Positions 44,263 to 52,060 of a stretch of 62,482 bases of DNA are shown in pieces. Both the position numbers and the translations under genes were made by a program. Positions within the stretch are counted from its first letter, which is position 1. Each line of letters begins with the position of its first letter. The stretch covers positions 1-62,482 of the forward strand of contig JAHBZL010000031.1 in assembly GCA_019635485.1 (NCBI GenBank), read 5' to 3'. The notes beneath the pieces were generated by a model. It was given only the letters and a program-made list of their open reading frames with translations. It was not told the DNA's origin and ran no database searches. This DNA comes from Piscinibacter sp. GTDB taxonomy: Bacteria > Pseudomonadota > Gammaproteobacteria > Burkholderiales > Burkholderiaceae_C.

Positions 44263-45693
44263 TCAGGCCGCGGCGGCCGCACGCACCTCGGCAGCGCGTC
44301 CCTGCGCGTCGAGCTGGAGCAGCAGCGCCAGCGGCGCGCGGCCGGCAAACCCGGCCTCGATGGACTCGACGACCCGGCCGATGAATTCGCCCGCCTCGGC
44401 CAGCCCTGCTTCGTCCAGCTTGCCGAGCAGTTCGCGCGCCGCGTTCCGGTTCGCCACGAACTCGGCCTTGCCGACGTAGTCCGGCACCGCGGCACCTTCC
44501 AGGCTGGTGTCGAGCCGGCGAGCCAGATCGCGGTCGGTCTCGACACCGGCTTCCAGCCGCGCGCGTGCGGCGCGCAGCGAAGCCACGGCCCCCGTGGCGG
44601 ATTCGCCCAGGGCCAGGCGCAGCAGATGCCAGCCGGCCAGCACGCGCGAGACCACTTCCAGCAGCCGCCGCAGGCCCTGCAGGTCGCGCAGCGCCGACAG
44701 CGAGCGCTCGAGCTGGACCTCGCCGAAACGCGGCGCCGCCGCCTGCGCTTCGATCTGGGCGCGCGCCGTTTCGGCCGCCTCGGCCACCGTTTGCCAGAGC
44801 TGCTCGGCCTGGGCCGTCGTATCGCCGACGCGGGCGATGAACACCGGCTTGCGGATCGCCCCGGCGTAGTTCTCCTCGGCTTCGCGCAGGTAGCGCGTCA
44901 GGTCCTGCAGCAGCGACTTCAGTTTGCCGTCCCCCTGCGCCATCAGCTTCGGGTGCAGCGCCGCCGCCAGCGACTTGGTTTCCGTGACGCGCGCGCGCAG
45001 GCCGCTCAGGTAGGTGGGCCCGCAATGCAGGGCCAGCATGATGGCCGCGACCCCCGCGGCCTGGGTGGGGTCGATCGCCTGCGGCGGCTCGGACTGCAGG
45101 TCACCCCCTGGGGCGCCCGCCAGTTCGCCCCGCGCCAGCGGCAGCGCAGTCCCGCCGCGCAGGCGCACGAGGAAGGTCGCCGCCGCCGTCGCGGCCTCCT
45201 CCGCGCCGGCCGGGTTGTCCAGGCGATCGGCATGCGCCAGCAGCGCGGTCAGCGCGTCGCGCTGCATCGGCGTCGGTTCGAGCGGCGCGGCCTGCGCCCA
45301 GGCAGCCCCGGACGCCCGCTCGAGCACCATCACCGGCCCGATCGGCAACGCGTCGCGCAGCACGAAGCGCGGGGCACGCGCCACCACCGGCGCCGGCGCG
45401 GCAGGCGCCACACTGCGTGGCGGCCGCGTGGCCGGCGCCGCCACCACGCCGGCCGGCGTGGTGGCCGGCGGGACGCGGGGCGCGGGCGGATGCGGCGTCG
45501 ATTCCGCCGCCGGGGCCTTGGCAACGACCGGAGGCGTCTCGGTTCGGGCCACCGGCGGCGCGGCCGGCTTCTCGGGCTCGGCGATCGGCTCGGCCGGCGG
45601 CGCCTCCGGCCGGCGTTTGCGCAGCAGCAGCCCGACGAGCACGGCACAGGCCAGCGCGAGCGCGACCACCAGCATCCAGACGGCTTCACCCAT
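44263..45693 (-). CDS. uncharacterised membrane-anchored protein with Pro/Ala linker, 476 aa
   Basis: Residues 1-22 form one transmembrane helix (MGEAVWMLVVALALACAVLVG), followed by a basic RKRRPE stop-transfer. A Pro/Ala/Thr-rich linker of about 80 residues comes next, then a folded, mainly helical domain (about 110-476). The charge pattern places the domain in the cytoplasm. No family was recognised; recurring features are HADRL, LHPKLMAQGDGKLKSLLQDLTRYLREAEENY (landmarks only: LKSLLQDL, REAEENY) and a QLERSL helix. The ATG at 45693 is chosen because AAGGAGG lies 8 bases upstream. ATGs at 45717 and 45792 are less likely. A palindrome lies just upstream. Confidence 0.75.
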   Translation of the reverse strand: MGEAVWMLVVALALACAVLVGLLLRKRRPEAPPAEPIAEPEKPAAPPVARTETPPVVAKAPAAESTPHPPAPRVPPATTPAGVVAAPATRPPRSVAPAAPAPVVARAPRFVLRDALPIGPVMVLERASGAAWAQAAPLEPTPMQRDALTALLAHADRLDNPAGAEEAATAAATFLVRLRGGTALPLARGELAGAPGGDLQSEPPQAIDPTQAAGVAAIMLALHCGPTYLSGLRARVTETKSLAAALHPKLMAQGDGKLKSLLQDLTRYLREAEENYAGAIRKPVFIARVGDTTAQAEQLWQTVAEAAETARAQIEAQAAAPRFGEVQLERSLSALRDLQGLRRLLEVVSRVLAGWHLLRLALGESATGAVASLRAARARLEAGVETDRDLARRLDTSLEGAAVPDYVGKAEFVANRNAARELLGKLDEAGLAEAGEFIGRVVESIEAGFAGRAPLALLLQLDAQGRAAEVRAAAAA

Positions 45694-45715
45694 GACACGG
45701 GCCTCCTTGCCGGAC

Positions 45716-45728
45716 ATCGTGCCACGAT
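45716..45728. other. palindrome ATCGTG-C-CACGAT
   Basis: A perfect inverted repeat with 6-bp arms, 23 bases upstream of the start of the membrane-anchored protein gene, in the divergent gap to the DUF1800 gene. A second palindrome, GAAACGTTTC (45767-45776), lies 38 bases further on. Either could be an operator; there is no independent support. Confidence 0.3.
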
Positions 45729-45842
45729 CTTTGCCGCCGGTGCGGCGGTCGGCGAACAAAGTCGGGGAAACGTTTCTTGACGACCCGCACATGCGGTGTT
45801 GACGCAGGCGCCCCAGCCTGTGCCACCAACCGAGGAGGCTCC

Positions 45843-47201
45843 ATGACCACGACGACCGAGGCCCGATGGCGCCCGGCGGCCATCGCGGCCCACCGCTTCG
45901 GCCTGGGCGAGCCGCGCCTGGACACCATCGCGACCGATCCGCAGGGCTGGCTGCTGGGGCAGATCGGGCCCGCCGAGCGAGCGCGCGGCGACGGGCTGCT
46001 GGACGCCGCCGCGGCCCTCGAGCGCCTGCGCGGCCCCGCGGCGATGCGCATCGAGGCGACGCGCGAGGTCGTGCAGGCCGACCAGCTCTCGCGCCAGGCG
46101 ACGGCGCTGGCCAGCGAGCGGCCGTTCGCCGAGCGGCTGGCGCGCTTCTGGGCCAACCACTTCACCGTGTCGCTCGGCAAGGGTGCGGTACGCGGGCTGG
46201 TCGGTGCGTTCGAGCGGGAAGCGATCCGCCCCCACATCGCCGGCACCTTCGAGCAGCTGCTGTGGGCGTCCACGACCCACCCGGGGATGCTGCGCTACCT
46301 CGACAACCAGTTCTCCGCCGGGCCGCACTCGCGCATCGTCGGCCGTGCCGCACGGCGCGCCGCGCGCATGGGCGAGGAACCCCGCGTGACCGGCCTGAAC
46401 GAGAACCTGGCGCGCGAGGTGCTGGAACTGCACACGCTCGGCGTGGACGGCGGCTACTCGCAGGCCGACGTGACGGCCTTCGCCGCGGTGCTCACCGGCT
46501 GGCGTGCCGACCCGCGCCAGCCGGGCCGCATGCCGCCCTTCGAGCCGGACTGGCACGAACCCGGCGACAAGCAGGTGCTCGGACGCCGCTACCGCGAGGG
46601 CCCGGAGGCCCTGCGGCAGGTGTTGTCGGACCTGGCCCGGCACCCATCGACCGCGCGCTTCCTGGCCACCAAGCTGGCACGCCACTTCGTCGCCGACGAC
46701 CCGCCGCCCGAACTGGTCGAGCGGCTCGTTGCACGCTACCGGGCCACCGACGGCCAGCTCTCCGAGTTGTACCGGACCCTGGTGCAGAGCCCCGAGCCCT
46801 GGGCGAGCGGGCCGGCGAAGCTGAAGTCCCCGGAAGACTACGTGATCTCCAGTGCGCGGCTGCTCGAGATCGGCCAGCCGGACACCGATGCCGGGCCGCT
46901 ACCGCGCCTGCTGGCCCAGGGCAGCGCGCTGCTCGGTCAACGGCCGCAGGCCGCACCCTCGCCGGCCGGCTGGCCTGACCGCGCCGAAGACTGGCTCGGC
47001 CCCGAATCGCTGTGGAAACGCGTCGAATGGGCCACGCGGGTGGGCGACCGACTCGGCCGGCGCGTCGATGCCCGTGCCCTCGCCGCCACCAGCCTCGGCC
47101 CCTGGCTGGGCGCTACCGCGCGGCAGCAGATCGAACGCGCGGCGGATGGCCCGCAGGCGCTGGCGCTGCTGCTGCTGGCCCCCGAGTTCCAGCGTCGCTG
47201 A
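45843..47201 (+). CDS. DUF1800 family protein
   Basis: A 452-residue protein of the DUF1800 family (PF08811 type), almost always paired with a DUF1501 gene, as here. Family landmarks: AAHRFGLGEPRL (about 15-26), ERLARFWANHFTVS (about 98-111), HPGMLRYLDNQFSAG, NENLAREVLELHTLGV (about 188-203), YSQADVTAFAAVLTGW and LATKLARHFV. No clear signal peptide is present. A strong GAGGAGG ribosome-binding site precedes the ATG. The pair's biochemical role is unknown; links to secretion or polymer metabolism in other bacteria are tentative. The DUF1501 gene starts 29 bases after its stop. Confidence 0.88.
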   Translation: MTTTTEARWRPAAIAAHRFGLGEPRLDTIATDPQGWLLGQIGPAERARGDGLLDAAAALERLRGPAAMRIEATREVVQADQLSRQATALASERPFAERLARFWANHFTVSLGKGAVRGLVGAFEREAIRPHIAGTFEQLLWASTTHPGMLRYLDNQFSAGPHSRIVGRAARRAARMGEEPRVTGLNENLAREVLELHTLGVDGGYSQADVTAFAAVLTGWRADPRQPGRMPPFEPDWHEPGDKQVLGRRYREGPEALRQVLSDLARHPSTARFLATKLARHFVADDPPPELVERLVARYRATDGQLSELYRTLVQSPEPWASGPAKLKSPEDYVISSARLLEIGQPDTDAGPLPRLLAQGSALLGQRPQAAPSPAGWPDRAEDWLGPESLWKRVEWATRVGDRLGRRVDARALAATSLGPWLGATARQQIERAADGPQALALLLLAPEFQRR

Positions 47202-47230
47202 AACCTCACCTCGAGAGGAAGGAACCCCCA

Positions 47231-48436
47231 ATGCGAACCCCCATCGATGCCGACCGCCGCCGCCTGCTGCGCGCCACCCTGCTGGCCGGTGCGGCCGGCC
47301 CGCTCGCGACGCTGAGCCTCGCCGCGCCGACCGTGCCCGGCGGCCCGCGCTTCGTGCTGGTGTTGCTGCGCGGCGGCCTGGACGGGCTGTACGCCGTGCC
47401 GTCGCTGGGTGATCCGGCCTTCGCGGAAGCCCGCGGCGTGCTCGGTCGCTATGCCAGCGCGCCGCTGCCGCTGGCCGACGGCTTTGCGCTGCACCCGAAT
47501 CTCGCCGGTCTGCACGCGATGTTCGGCCGCGGCGAGCTGGGCATCGTGCACGCGGTCGGACTGCCGTACCAGGAGCGTTCGCACTTCGACGCCCAGAACA
47601 TCCTCGAATCGGGCGGCACGCGGCCGTTCCAGGTCACCACCGGCTGGCTCGGCCGCGCGCTTGCCGCCGGCCCGGGCAAGGGACTGGCGCTGGCCACGAC
47701 GGTGCCGCTGGTGCTGCGCGGCGGTGCGGCCGTCGACACCTGGGCGCCGTCGGCCCTGCCGGACCCCTCGGCCGACCTGGTCGACCGGCTCGAGCGCCTG
47801 TACACCAGCGATCCGGCACTGGCCGGTGCGCTGGCACGCGCCAAGGCGCTGCACTTCGATCCGGCGATGATGGCCGAGGTCAACGCCGCGCCGGCCGGCA
47901 TGGCCGGCGCGCCGCGCCAGGGCGCATTCGTCGTGCTCGCGCAGCGCTGTGCGGAGTTTCTCGGGCAACCGAACGGTCCGCATGCCGCGGTGCTGGAGAT
48001 GGGCGGCTGGGACTCGCACGCCAACGAAGCCGCACCGCAGGGTCCGACCGCGAATGCGCTGCGCCAGCTTGATGCGGGCCTGAGCACGCTGCGCGAAGGG
48101 CTGGTGCAGTCGGGCGTGTGGCGGGAGACGGTGGTCGTCGTGGCCACCGAGTTCGGCCGCGAAGTGGCCGTCAACGGCACCCAGGGCACCGACCACGGCA
48201 GCGGCGGCGCGGCGTTCGTGCTGGGCGGGGCGGTCCGCGGCGGCCGCGTGTGGACCGACTGGCCCGGTCTCGCGCGGCGCGACCGCTTCGAGGGCCGTGA
48301 CCTGCGCACGACCACCGATTTGCGTGCGGTGCTCAAGGGCCTGCTGGCGGACCATCTGCGTGTGCCCGCGCGCCGGCTGGAGCGCGATGTCTTCCCCGGC
48401 AGCGAAGCCGTGCGTCCACTGGCCGTGCTGGCCTGA
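47231..48436 (+). CDS. DUF1501 family protein with twin-arginine signal
   Basis: A 401-residue protein with an N-terminal twin-arginine-type signal (DADRRRLLRATLLAGAAG, about 6-23), so probably exported folded by Tat. The body follows the DUF1501/sulfatase-like (alkaline phosphatase superfamily) pattern: FVLVLLRGGLDGLYAVP (about 42-58), HPNLAGLHAMF, VGLPYQERSHFDAQNILESG in part (YQERSHFDAQ), MGGWDSHANE (about 257-266) and TEFGREVAVNGTQGTDHGSGG in part (TDHGSG). Metal-binding Asp and His residues are therefore retained. Second gene of the DUF1800-DUF1501 pair. Confidence 0.88.
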   Translation: MRTPIDADRRRLLRATLLAGAAGPLATLSLAAPTVPGGPRFVLVLLRGGLDGLYAVPSLGDPAFAEARGVLGRYASAPLPLADGFALHPNLAGLHAMFGRGELGIVHAVGLPYQERSHFDAQNILESGGTRPFQVTTGWLGRALAAGPGKGLALATTVPLVLRGGAAVDTWAPSALPDPSADLVDRLERLYTSDPALAGALARAKALHFDPAMMAEVNAAPAGMAGAPRQGAFVVLAQRCAEFLGQPNGPHAAVLEMGGWDSHANEAAPQGPTANALRQLDAGLSTLREGLVQSGVWRETVVVVATEFGREVAVNGTQGTDHGSGGAAFVLGGAVRGGRVWTDWPGLARRDRFEGRDLRTTTDLRAVLKGLLADHLRVPARRLERDVFPGSEAVRPLAVLA

Positions 48437-48508
48437 CCCTCGGGGCGTCTATCGCGGCGATGCACGGTCGCGATTGGACCGTGGGCGCTTCCGCCGCCAC
48501 CATTCCAG

Positions 48509-48527
48509 ACAAGAATCATTCTCATCT
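48509..48527. promoter_or_regulatory. Fur-box-like site upstream of the DUF2061 gene
   Basis: On the minus strand this reads AGATGAGAATGATTCTTGT, which contains TGAGAAT-G-ATTCTTG, a 7-1-7 Fur-type inverted repeat (one half matches TGATAAT at 6 of 7 positions; the other is poorer). It ends 11 bases before the start codon, where bound Fur would block expression. In this GC-rich region such an AT-rich word stands out. Confidence 0.5.
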
Positions 48528-48537
48528 GGAGTTCCTA

Positions 48538-48741
48538 ATGGCCAAGACCGCAACCTTCGGCGTGCTGCACCTCGGCACCTCCTTCGGCGTCGGCTACGCC
48601 TTGACCGGCAGCGTCGCGATCGCCGGCGCGATCACCTTCGTCGAGCCGGCGGTGAACACCGTGCTGCACTACTTCTTCGACAAGTACTGGGACCGGCTGT
48701 GGTCGCGCCGATCGGCCGTTGCCGCCGCGGCACCAGCCTGA
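48538..48741 (+). CDS. small DUF2061 membrane protein, 67 aa
   Basis: A 67-residue inner-membrane protein with two short hydrophobic segments (about 6-22 and 26-45) and the DUF2061 pattern: FGVLHLGTSFGVGYALTGS, IAGAITFVEPAVNTVLHYFFDKYWDRL (landmarks EPAVNTV and HYFFDKYWD). The function of the family is unknown. A TGGAG ribosome-binding site lies just before the ATG. A Fur-box-like site overlaps the leader, so iron control is possible. It ends before a hairpin shared with the convergent catabolic operon. Confidence 0.8.
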   Translation: MAKTATFGVLHLGTSFGVGYALTGSVAIAGAITFVEPAVNTVLHYFFDKYWDRLWSRRSAVAAAAPA

Positions 48742-48800
48742 GTTCGTCCGGGCTCTCCCAGCCCGCGCGCCTGCATGCGCGCGGTCCTTCGCCAGGCGAC

Positions 48801-48822
48801 CGAGGGTCCGCAGGGACCCTCG
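48801..48822. terminator. hairpin between convergent genes
   Basis: CGAGGGTCC-GCAG-GGACCCTCG: a 9-bp perfect stem between the DUF2061 gene (+) and the end of the dehydroshikimate dehydratase operon (-). No long T-tract, so termination strength is uncertain. Two more GC inverted repeats lie at about 48752-48778. Confidence 0.5.
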
Positions 48823-48833
48823 TCCGTCCGGGC

Positions 48834-49745
48834 TCAGCCCCGCAGCTCTCCGCGGCCTTTCAGGCGCATGCGGTTGGGCAGCGGCACGGAGCGGCGCAGC
48901 ACTTCCTCGCCGAGCCACACCGCGGAACGCCGTGCGCGCTGCGCCACGGCCTCAAGCGGGATCTGCTGGTAGTCGTCGTTGAACACCTCGAAGCTGTAGT
49001 CGCCGCGGTAGCCCAGGCGGTCCAGCCGCAGCACCAGGTCGGCGATCGCGTCGCTGTGCACGCCTTCGCCGGGGAAGACGCGGAAGTGGCGTGCCGTCGT
49101 CATCCGTTCCTCGAACGAGCGCACTTCGGTCCACATGAAGTCGGCGAGCTGCACGAGGAACAGCTTGTCCGGATCGATGATGTCCAGGTCGTCCAGCGGC
49201 GTCTTGCTCGCCACCGCGTGGTACGAGTCGAAACCGAGCCCGAGATTGGGCGCGTCGGCGCGGCACACCACGTCCCAGGCGGTGGTGAACTCGTTGATGG
49301 TGCGGCCCCACGAAAGGCCCTCGAAGGCCACCTTGATGTCCAACGGCACCGCCAGCATCGCGAGCTTGCGCAGGTCGCGCGCCATCGCGTCGAGGTCGGT
49401 GCTGGCATGGGTCGAGGTCGACGAACAGACCAGCAGCACACGGCAGTCCAGCGCCGCGCACATCTCGAGCATGTGCTTGGCGATGTCGACCTTGTAGTCG
49501 TGCAGGTGGCCGGGGAGTCCCTCGAAATCGCGCAGCACCTGGAATCCGGTGACACGCAGGCCGCTGGCCTTGACCTCGTCGACCGCGGCGCGCCAGCCGC
49601 GCTCGTGGCCGACCAGGTCGCGCGCCGACAGCATCACCTGCGAGAAGCCGCCGGCACGGATCGCCCGAAGCTTGGCCGCAAGCGGCCCCGCAAGCGTGAT
49701 GGTGTCCATGCCGAAGTCGTCGATGTTGCCCTGCAGTTGGCTCAT
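48834..49745 (-). CDS. 3-dehydroshikimate dehydratase, TIM-barrel half (QuiC1 N-domain-like)
   Basis: A 303-residue xylose-isomerase-like TIM barrel. The characterised bacterial QuiC1 enzymes convert 3-dehydroshikimate to protocatechuate with a metal bound by Glu, Asp, Gln and Glu in this domain. The matching residues here are E142 (VAFEGLSW), D173 (GFDSYHAV), Q199 (LVQLADFM) and E253 (SFEVFND). In QuiC1 this domain is fused to a C-terminal HPPD-like domain; here that domain is a separate gene lying upstream in the operon. It is the last gene of the operon. The ATG at 49745 is preceded by GAGGGG supplied by repeat R2. A sugar-phosphate isomerase of other specificity is the alternative. Confidence 0.85.
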   Translation of the reverse strand: MSQLQGNIDDFGMDTITLAGPLAAKLRAIRAGGFSQVMLSARDLVGHERGWRAAVDEVKASGLRVTGFQVLRDFEGLPGHLHDYKVDIAKHMLEMCAALDCRVLLVCSSTSTHASTDLDAMARDLRKLAMLAVPLDIKVAFEGLSWGRTINEFTTAWDVVCRADAPNLGLGFDSYHAVASKTPLDDLDIIDPDKLFLVQLADFMWTEVRSFEERMTTARHFRVFPGEGVHSDAIADLVLRLDRLGYRGDYSFEVFNDDYQQIPLEAVAQRARRSAVWLGEEVLRRSVPLPNRMRLKGRGELRG

Positions 49746-49852
49746 GTTCGCCCCTCGTCCGACGGGTACATCGGCCGGTCCCCCGAGGGGACGCGGGCCG
49801 GCTTGGGAGCGGCCCGGCGCCCGGCCCGCGACTGCGTGTCGATGGTCGTCAT
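49743..49852 (-). repeat. intergenic repeat family R2, copy b
   Basis: Segment of about 110 bp filling the gap between the VOC gene and the TIM-barrel gene. On the minus strand it runs from ATGACGACCAT to GAGGGGCGAACATG and resembles 23484-23594 in order and content of its motifs. It contains a spurious 36-codon reading frame starting at its ATG. Confidence 0.65.
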
Positions 49853-49858
49853 GCGGCG

Positions 49859-50734
49859 TCAACCGTGGTGCACCAGCTCGAACATCACCGTGCCCAGGTG
49901 GGCCTGCGTCAGCGCACCGCGTTCGCCGCTGTGCACGCCGGTGGATTCGACGAAGCCCATGCCGCGCGCGCGCAGCGCCTGCACCGCGGCCAGCACGTCG
50001 GGCGTGCCGAAGCCGATGCGCTGCAGCGACTCGTCGCCCTCGACGTCGAGGATGCCGGGCTCCGGCTCGATCAGCTGCAGGAAGAAGGTGCCGCACGGGC
50101 TCTTCAGCACCTTGCCCTTGGGCAGGATGCCGAAACGCTCATCGTCCGGCAATTCGGCGAAGCCGAACAGCTCCGCGTAGAACTCGCACCAGTCGGCCAT
50201 GCGGTCGGTGCCGATGTACTGGACCACGCCGAACCAGTGCAGGCCGGCCAGCGCGGGCGGATCCGGATCGACGGTCGGAATGCGCGTGAAATCCACGTCG
50301 TAGATCGAGAACTCGCGATGCCGGTCGACGAAGTAGATGCGGCTCGCCCCGACACCGTGGATCGCCGGGATGTTCAGCTCCATCACCTCCACATGGGTCG
50401 GCACGGCCCAGGCACCGCGCTCGAGCGCGCGCCGGTACGCGGCCGCCGCGTCGCGCACGCGCAGCGCGATCGCCGCGATCACCGGTGTCTCGGTCGGCTG
50501 CACGGCGCGGGGATGGTGGCTCACGTGCGCATTGATCACGATGTTCATGCCGCCCTGGCGGTACAGCAGCACCTCGCGCGAGCGGTGCCGCGCGACGGGG
50601 CGGAAGCCCATCATCTCCAGCACCTGGCCAAGTGCCTGGGGCCGGCTGGTCGCGTACTCGACGAATTCGATGCCGTCCAGGCCGAGCGGGTTGGCGGCGT
50701 CGGTCAGGATCTCGCGGTCGGGGGGAGCGGTCAT
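49859..50734 (-). CDS. VOC/HPPD-like protein (QuiC1 C-domain-like)
   Basis: A 291-residue protein of two vicinal-oxygen-chelate modules (about 15-155 and 160-290), like 4-hydroxyphenylpyruvate dioxygenase and the C-terminal domain of QuiC1-type dehydroshikimate dehydratases. GLDGIEFVEYAT opens module one; GLHWFGVVQYIGTDRMADWCEFYAELFGF in part (HWFGVVQYIG) opens module two. Of the His-His-Glu metal set of HPPD, H166 and E286 (MFELVHHG) are visible, but the second His position is R239 (SLQRIGFGT), so iron dioxygenase activity is doubtful. It probably supports the TIM-barrel dehydratase encoded next. Its start lies 29 bases after the AroE-like gene ends. Confidence 0.82.
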   Translation of the reverse strand: MTAPPDREILTDAANPLGLDGIEFVEYATSRPQALGQVLEMMGFRPVARHRSREVLLYRQGGMNIVINAHVSHHPRAVQPTETPVIAAIALRVRDAAAAYRRALERGAWAVPTHVEVMELNIPAIHGVGASRIYFVDRHREFSIYDVDFTRIPTVDPDPPALAGLHWFGVVQYIGTDRMADWCEFYAELFGFAELPDDERFGILPKGKVLKSPCGTFFLQLIEPEPGILDVEGDESLQRIGFGTPDVLAAVQALRARGMGFVESTGVHSGERGALTQAHLGTVMFELVHHG

Positions 50735-50762
50735 TCGATGGTCTCCTGCAATCGGGAGCGGA

Positions 50763-51599
50763 TCAGTACGCGAGCGTGGCCACCTCGCGCAGCACCTCGG
50801 CGGTGGTGCTCGGCAGGCCGAAGAACTCGAGGTAGGCCGGGATCTGCTCGAACAGCATGTCGGTGCCGACCTGGAAGCGGCAGCCGCGTTCGCGCGCCGC
50901 GGCGAGGAAGGCCGTCATCTCCTGCTTCATCACGACCTCGCCGACGAAGGTGCTGCCGGCCAGCCGGTCCATGTCGATCGGCAGCGGGTCGCCGGCGTTC
51001 ATGCCCAGCGGCGTGGCGTTGACGACCACGTCCCAGCCGGCCGGGTCGTTGCTGCCGGTGCGCACGTCGATCGCCGGGTAATGCGTCTTCAGGCGCTCGC
51101 CGAGCGACTCGGCCGATTCGGACCGTGCGTCGAAGAGGCCCATCGTGCCGACGTCCGCGGCGGCCAGCGATGCGGCGATCGCCGAGCCGACGCCGCCGCA
51201 GCCGACCACCAGCGCGCGCGCCCCGGTCAGCGCGACGCCCTTGCGCAGCAGGCCGCGCACGAAACCCTCGCCGTCGAACATGTCGCCGACCAGCCGGCCG
51301 GTGGCGTCGCGGCGGACGGCGTTGCAGCTGCCCGCGATGCGCACGGCGGGCGTCACCTCGTCGAGCAGGTCGACCACGCTGACCTTGTGCGGCATCGTGA
51401 TCAGCGCACCGGTGACGTTCTCCAGCGTGAACAGCGCGCGCAGGAAGTTCGTGAAGTGCTCGGGTCGGCAACCCATCGGCACGACCACGCAGTCCACGCC
51501 GGCGCGCTCGAAGTACGGGTTGTAGATCATCGGCGCCTTGAAGCTGTGCGTCGGCCAGCCGACGTGCGCGATGAAGGAGGTCCGGCCGCTGATGTTCAC
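50763..51599 (-). CDS. AroE-like shikimate/quinate dehydrogenase
   Basis: Predicted NAD(P)-dependent dehydrogenase of 278 residues in the shikimate 5-dehydrogenase family. Kept: catalytic Lys in ITMPHK (about 76-81), the Asp of MFDGEGF (NTDG.G in AroE), the dinucleotide motif VVGCGGVGSA (about 130-139) and VNATPLGM. Changed: the substrate-binding SxS motif is HSFKAP, so the second Ser is lost, and NTDG reads MFDG. This suggests a catabolic enzyme for shikimate, quinate or a relative, not the biosynthetic AroE. The start is GTG at 51599 with GGAGGGT before it. Fits between aroQ and the dehydratase genes. Confidence 0.85.
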   Translation of the reverse strand: MNISGRTSFIAHVGWPTHSFKAPMIYNPYFERAGVDCVVVPMGCRPEHFTNFLRALFTLENVTGALITMPHKVSVVDLLDEVTPAVRIAGSCNAVRRDATGRLVGDMFDGEGFVRGLLRKGVALTGARALVVGCGGVGSAIAASLAAADVGTMGLFDARSESAESLGERLKTHYPAIDVRTGSNDPAGWDVVVNATPLGMNAGDPLPIDMDRLAGSTFVGEVVMKQEMTAFLAAARERGCRFQVGTDMLFEQIPAYLEFFGLPSTTAEVLREVATLAY

Positions 51600-51610
51600 G
51601 CCACCCTCCG

Positions 51611-52051
51611 TCAGTGCGTGCCGACCGCGGACACCGCCGCCCGCAGCGCAAGCAGGTAGCTGTCGACGCCGAAGCCGGCGATCTGGCCACGCGCGATCGG
51701 CGCGATCACCGAATGGTGGCGAAACTCCTCGCGGGCATGGATGTTGGACATGTGCACCTCGACGATCGGGCACTTCAGGATCGCCAGCGCGTCGCGGATG
51801 CCGTAGCTGTAGTGCGTCCAGGCACCGGCGTTGATCAGCACGGCCGCCACGCCCTCGGCATGGGCGGCATGGATGCGCTCGGCCATCGCGCCTTCGAAGT
51901 TGGTCTGGAAGCACTCGACCTCGACACCCAGCTCGGCCGCCAGCGCGTGCAGCTTGGCGTCGATCTCGGCCAGCGTCGCGGTGCCGTACTGGGCCGGGTC
52001 GCGCTTGCCGAACATGTTGAGGTTGATGCCGTTGAGCACCAGGAATTTCAT
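51611..52051 (-). CDS. aroQ: type II 3-dehydroquinate dehydratase, catabolic
   Basis: Small dodecameric dehydratase (146 residues) that interconverts 3-dehydroquinate and 3-dehydroshikimate. Kept: LNGINLNMFGKRDPAQYG (loop Arg18 and catalytic Tyr23), the Glu loop NFEGAMAERIH, NAG and the catalytic His in NAGAWTHYSYGIRDAL, and EVHMSNIHAREEFRHHS. Against biosynthetic enzymes the TS of THTSVALRDA is YS/YGIRDA, which marks a divergent subgroup. In this operon the flow would be from quinate-derived dehydroquinate to dehydroshikimate. Its start lies 9 bases after the Gfo/Idh gene ends and 11 bases separate it from the AroE-like gene. Confidence 0.92.
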   Translation of the reverse strand: MKFLVLNGINLNMFGKRDPAQYGTATLAEIDAKLHALAAELGVEVECFQTNFEGAMAERIHAAHAEGVAAVLINAGAWTHYSYGIRDALAILKCPIVEVHMSNIHAREEFRHHSVIAPIARGQIAGFGVDSYLLALRAAVSAVGTH

Positions 52052-52060
52052 CGGGTTCTC

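Noticed and set aside
49744-49853. A 36-codon reading frame between the VOC and TIM-barrel genes
   Set aside because: It lies wholly inside repeat R2 and has the same composition as the other copy; no ribosome-binding site of its own.
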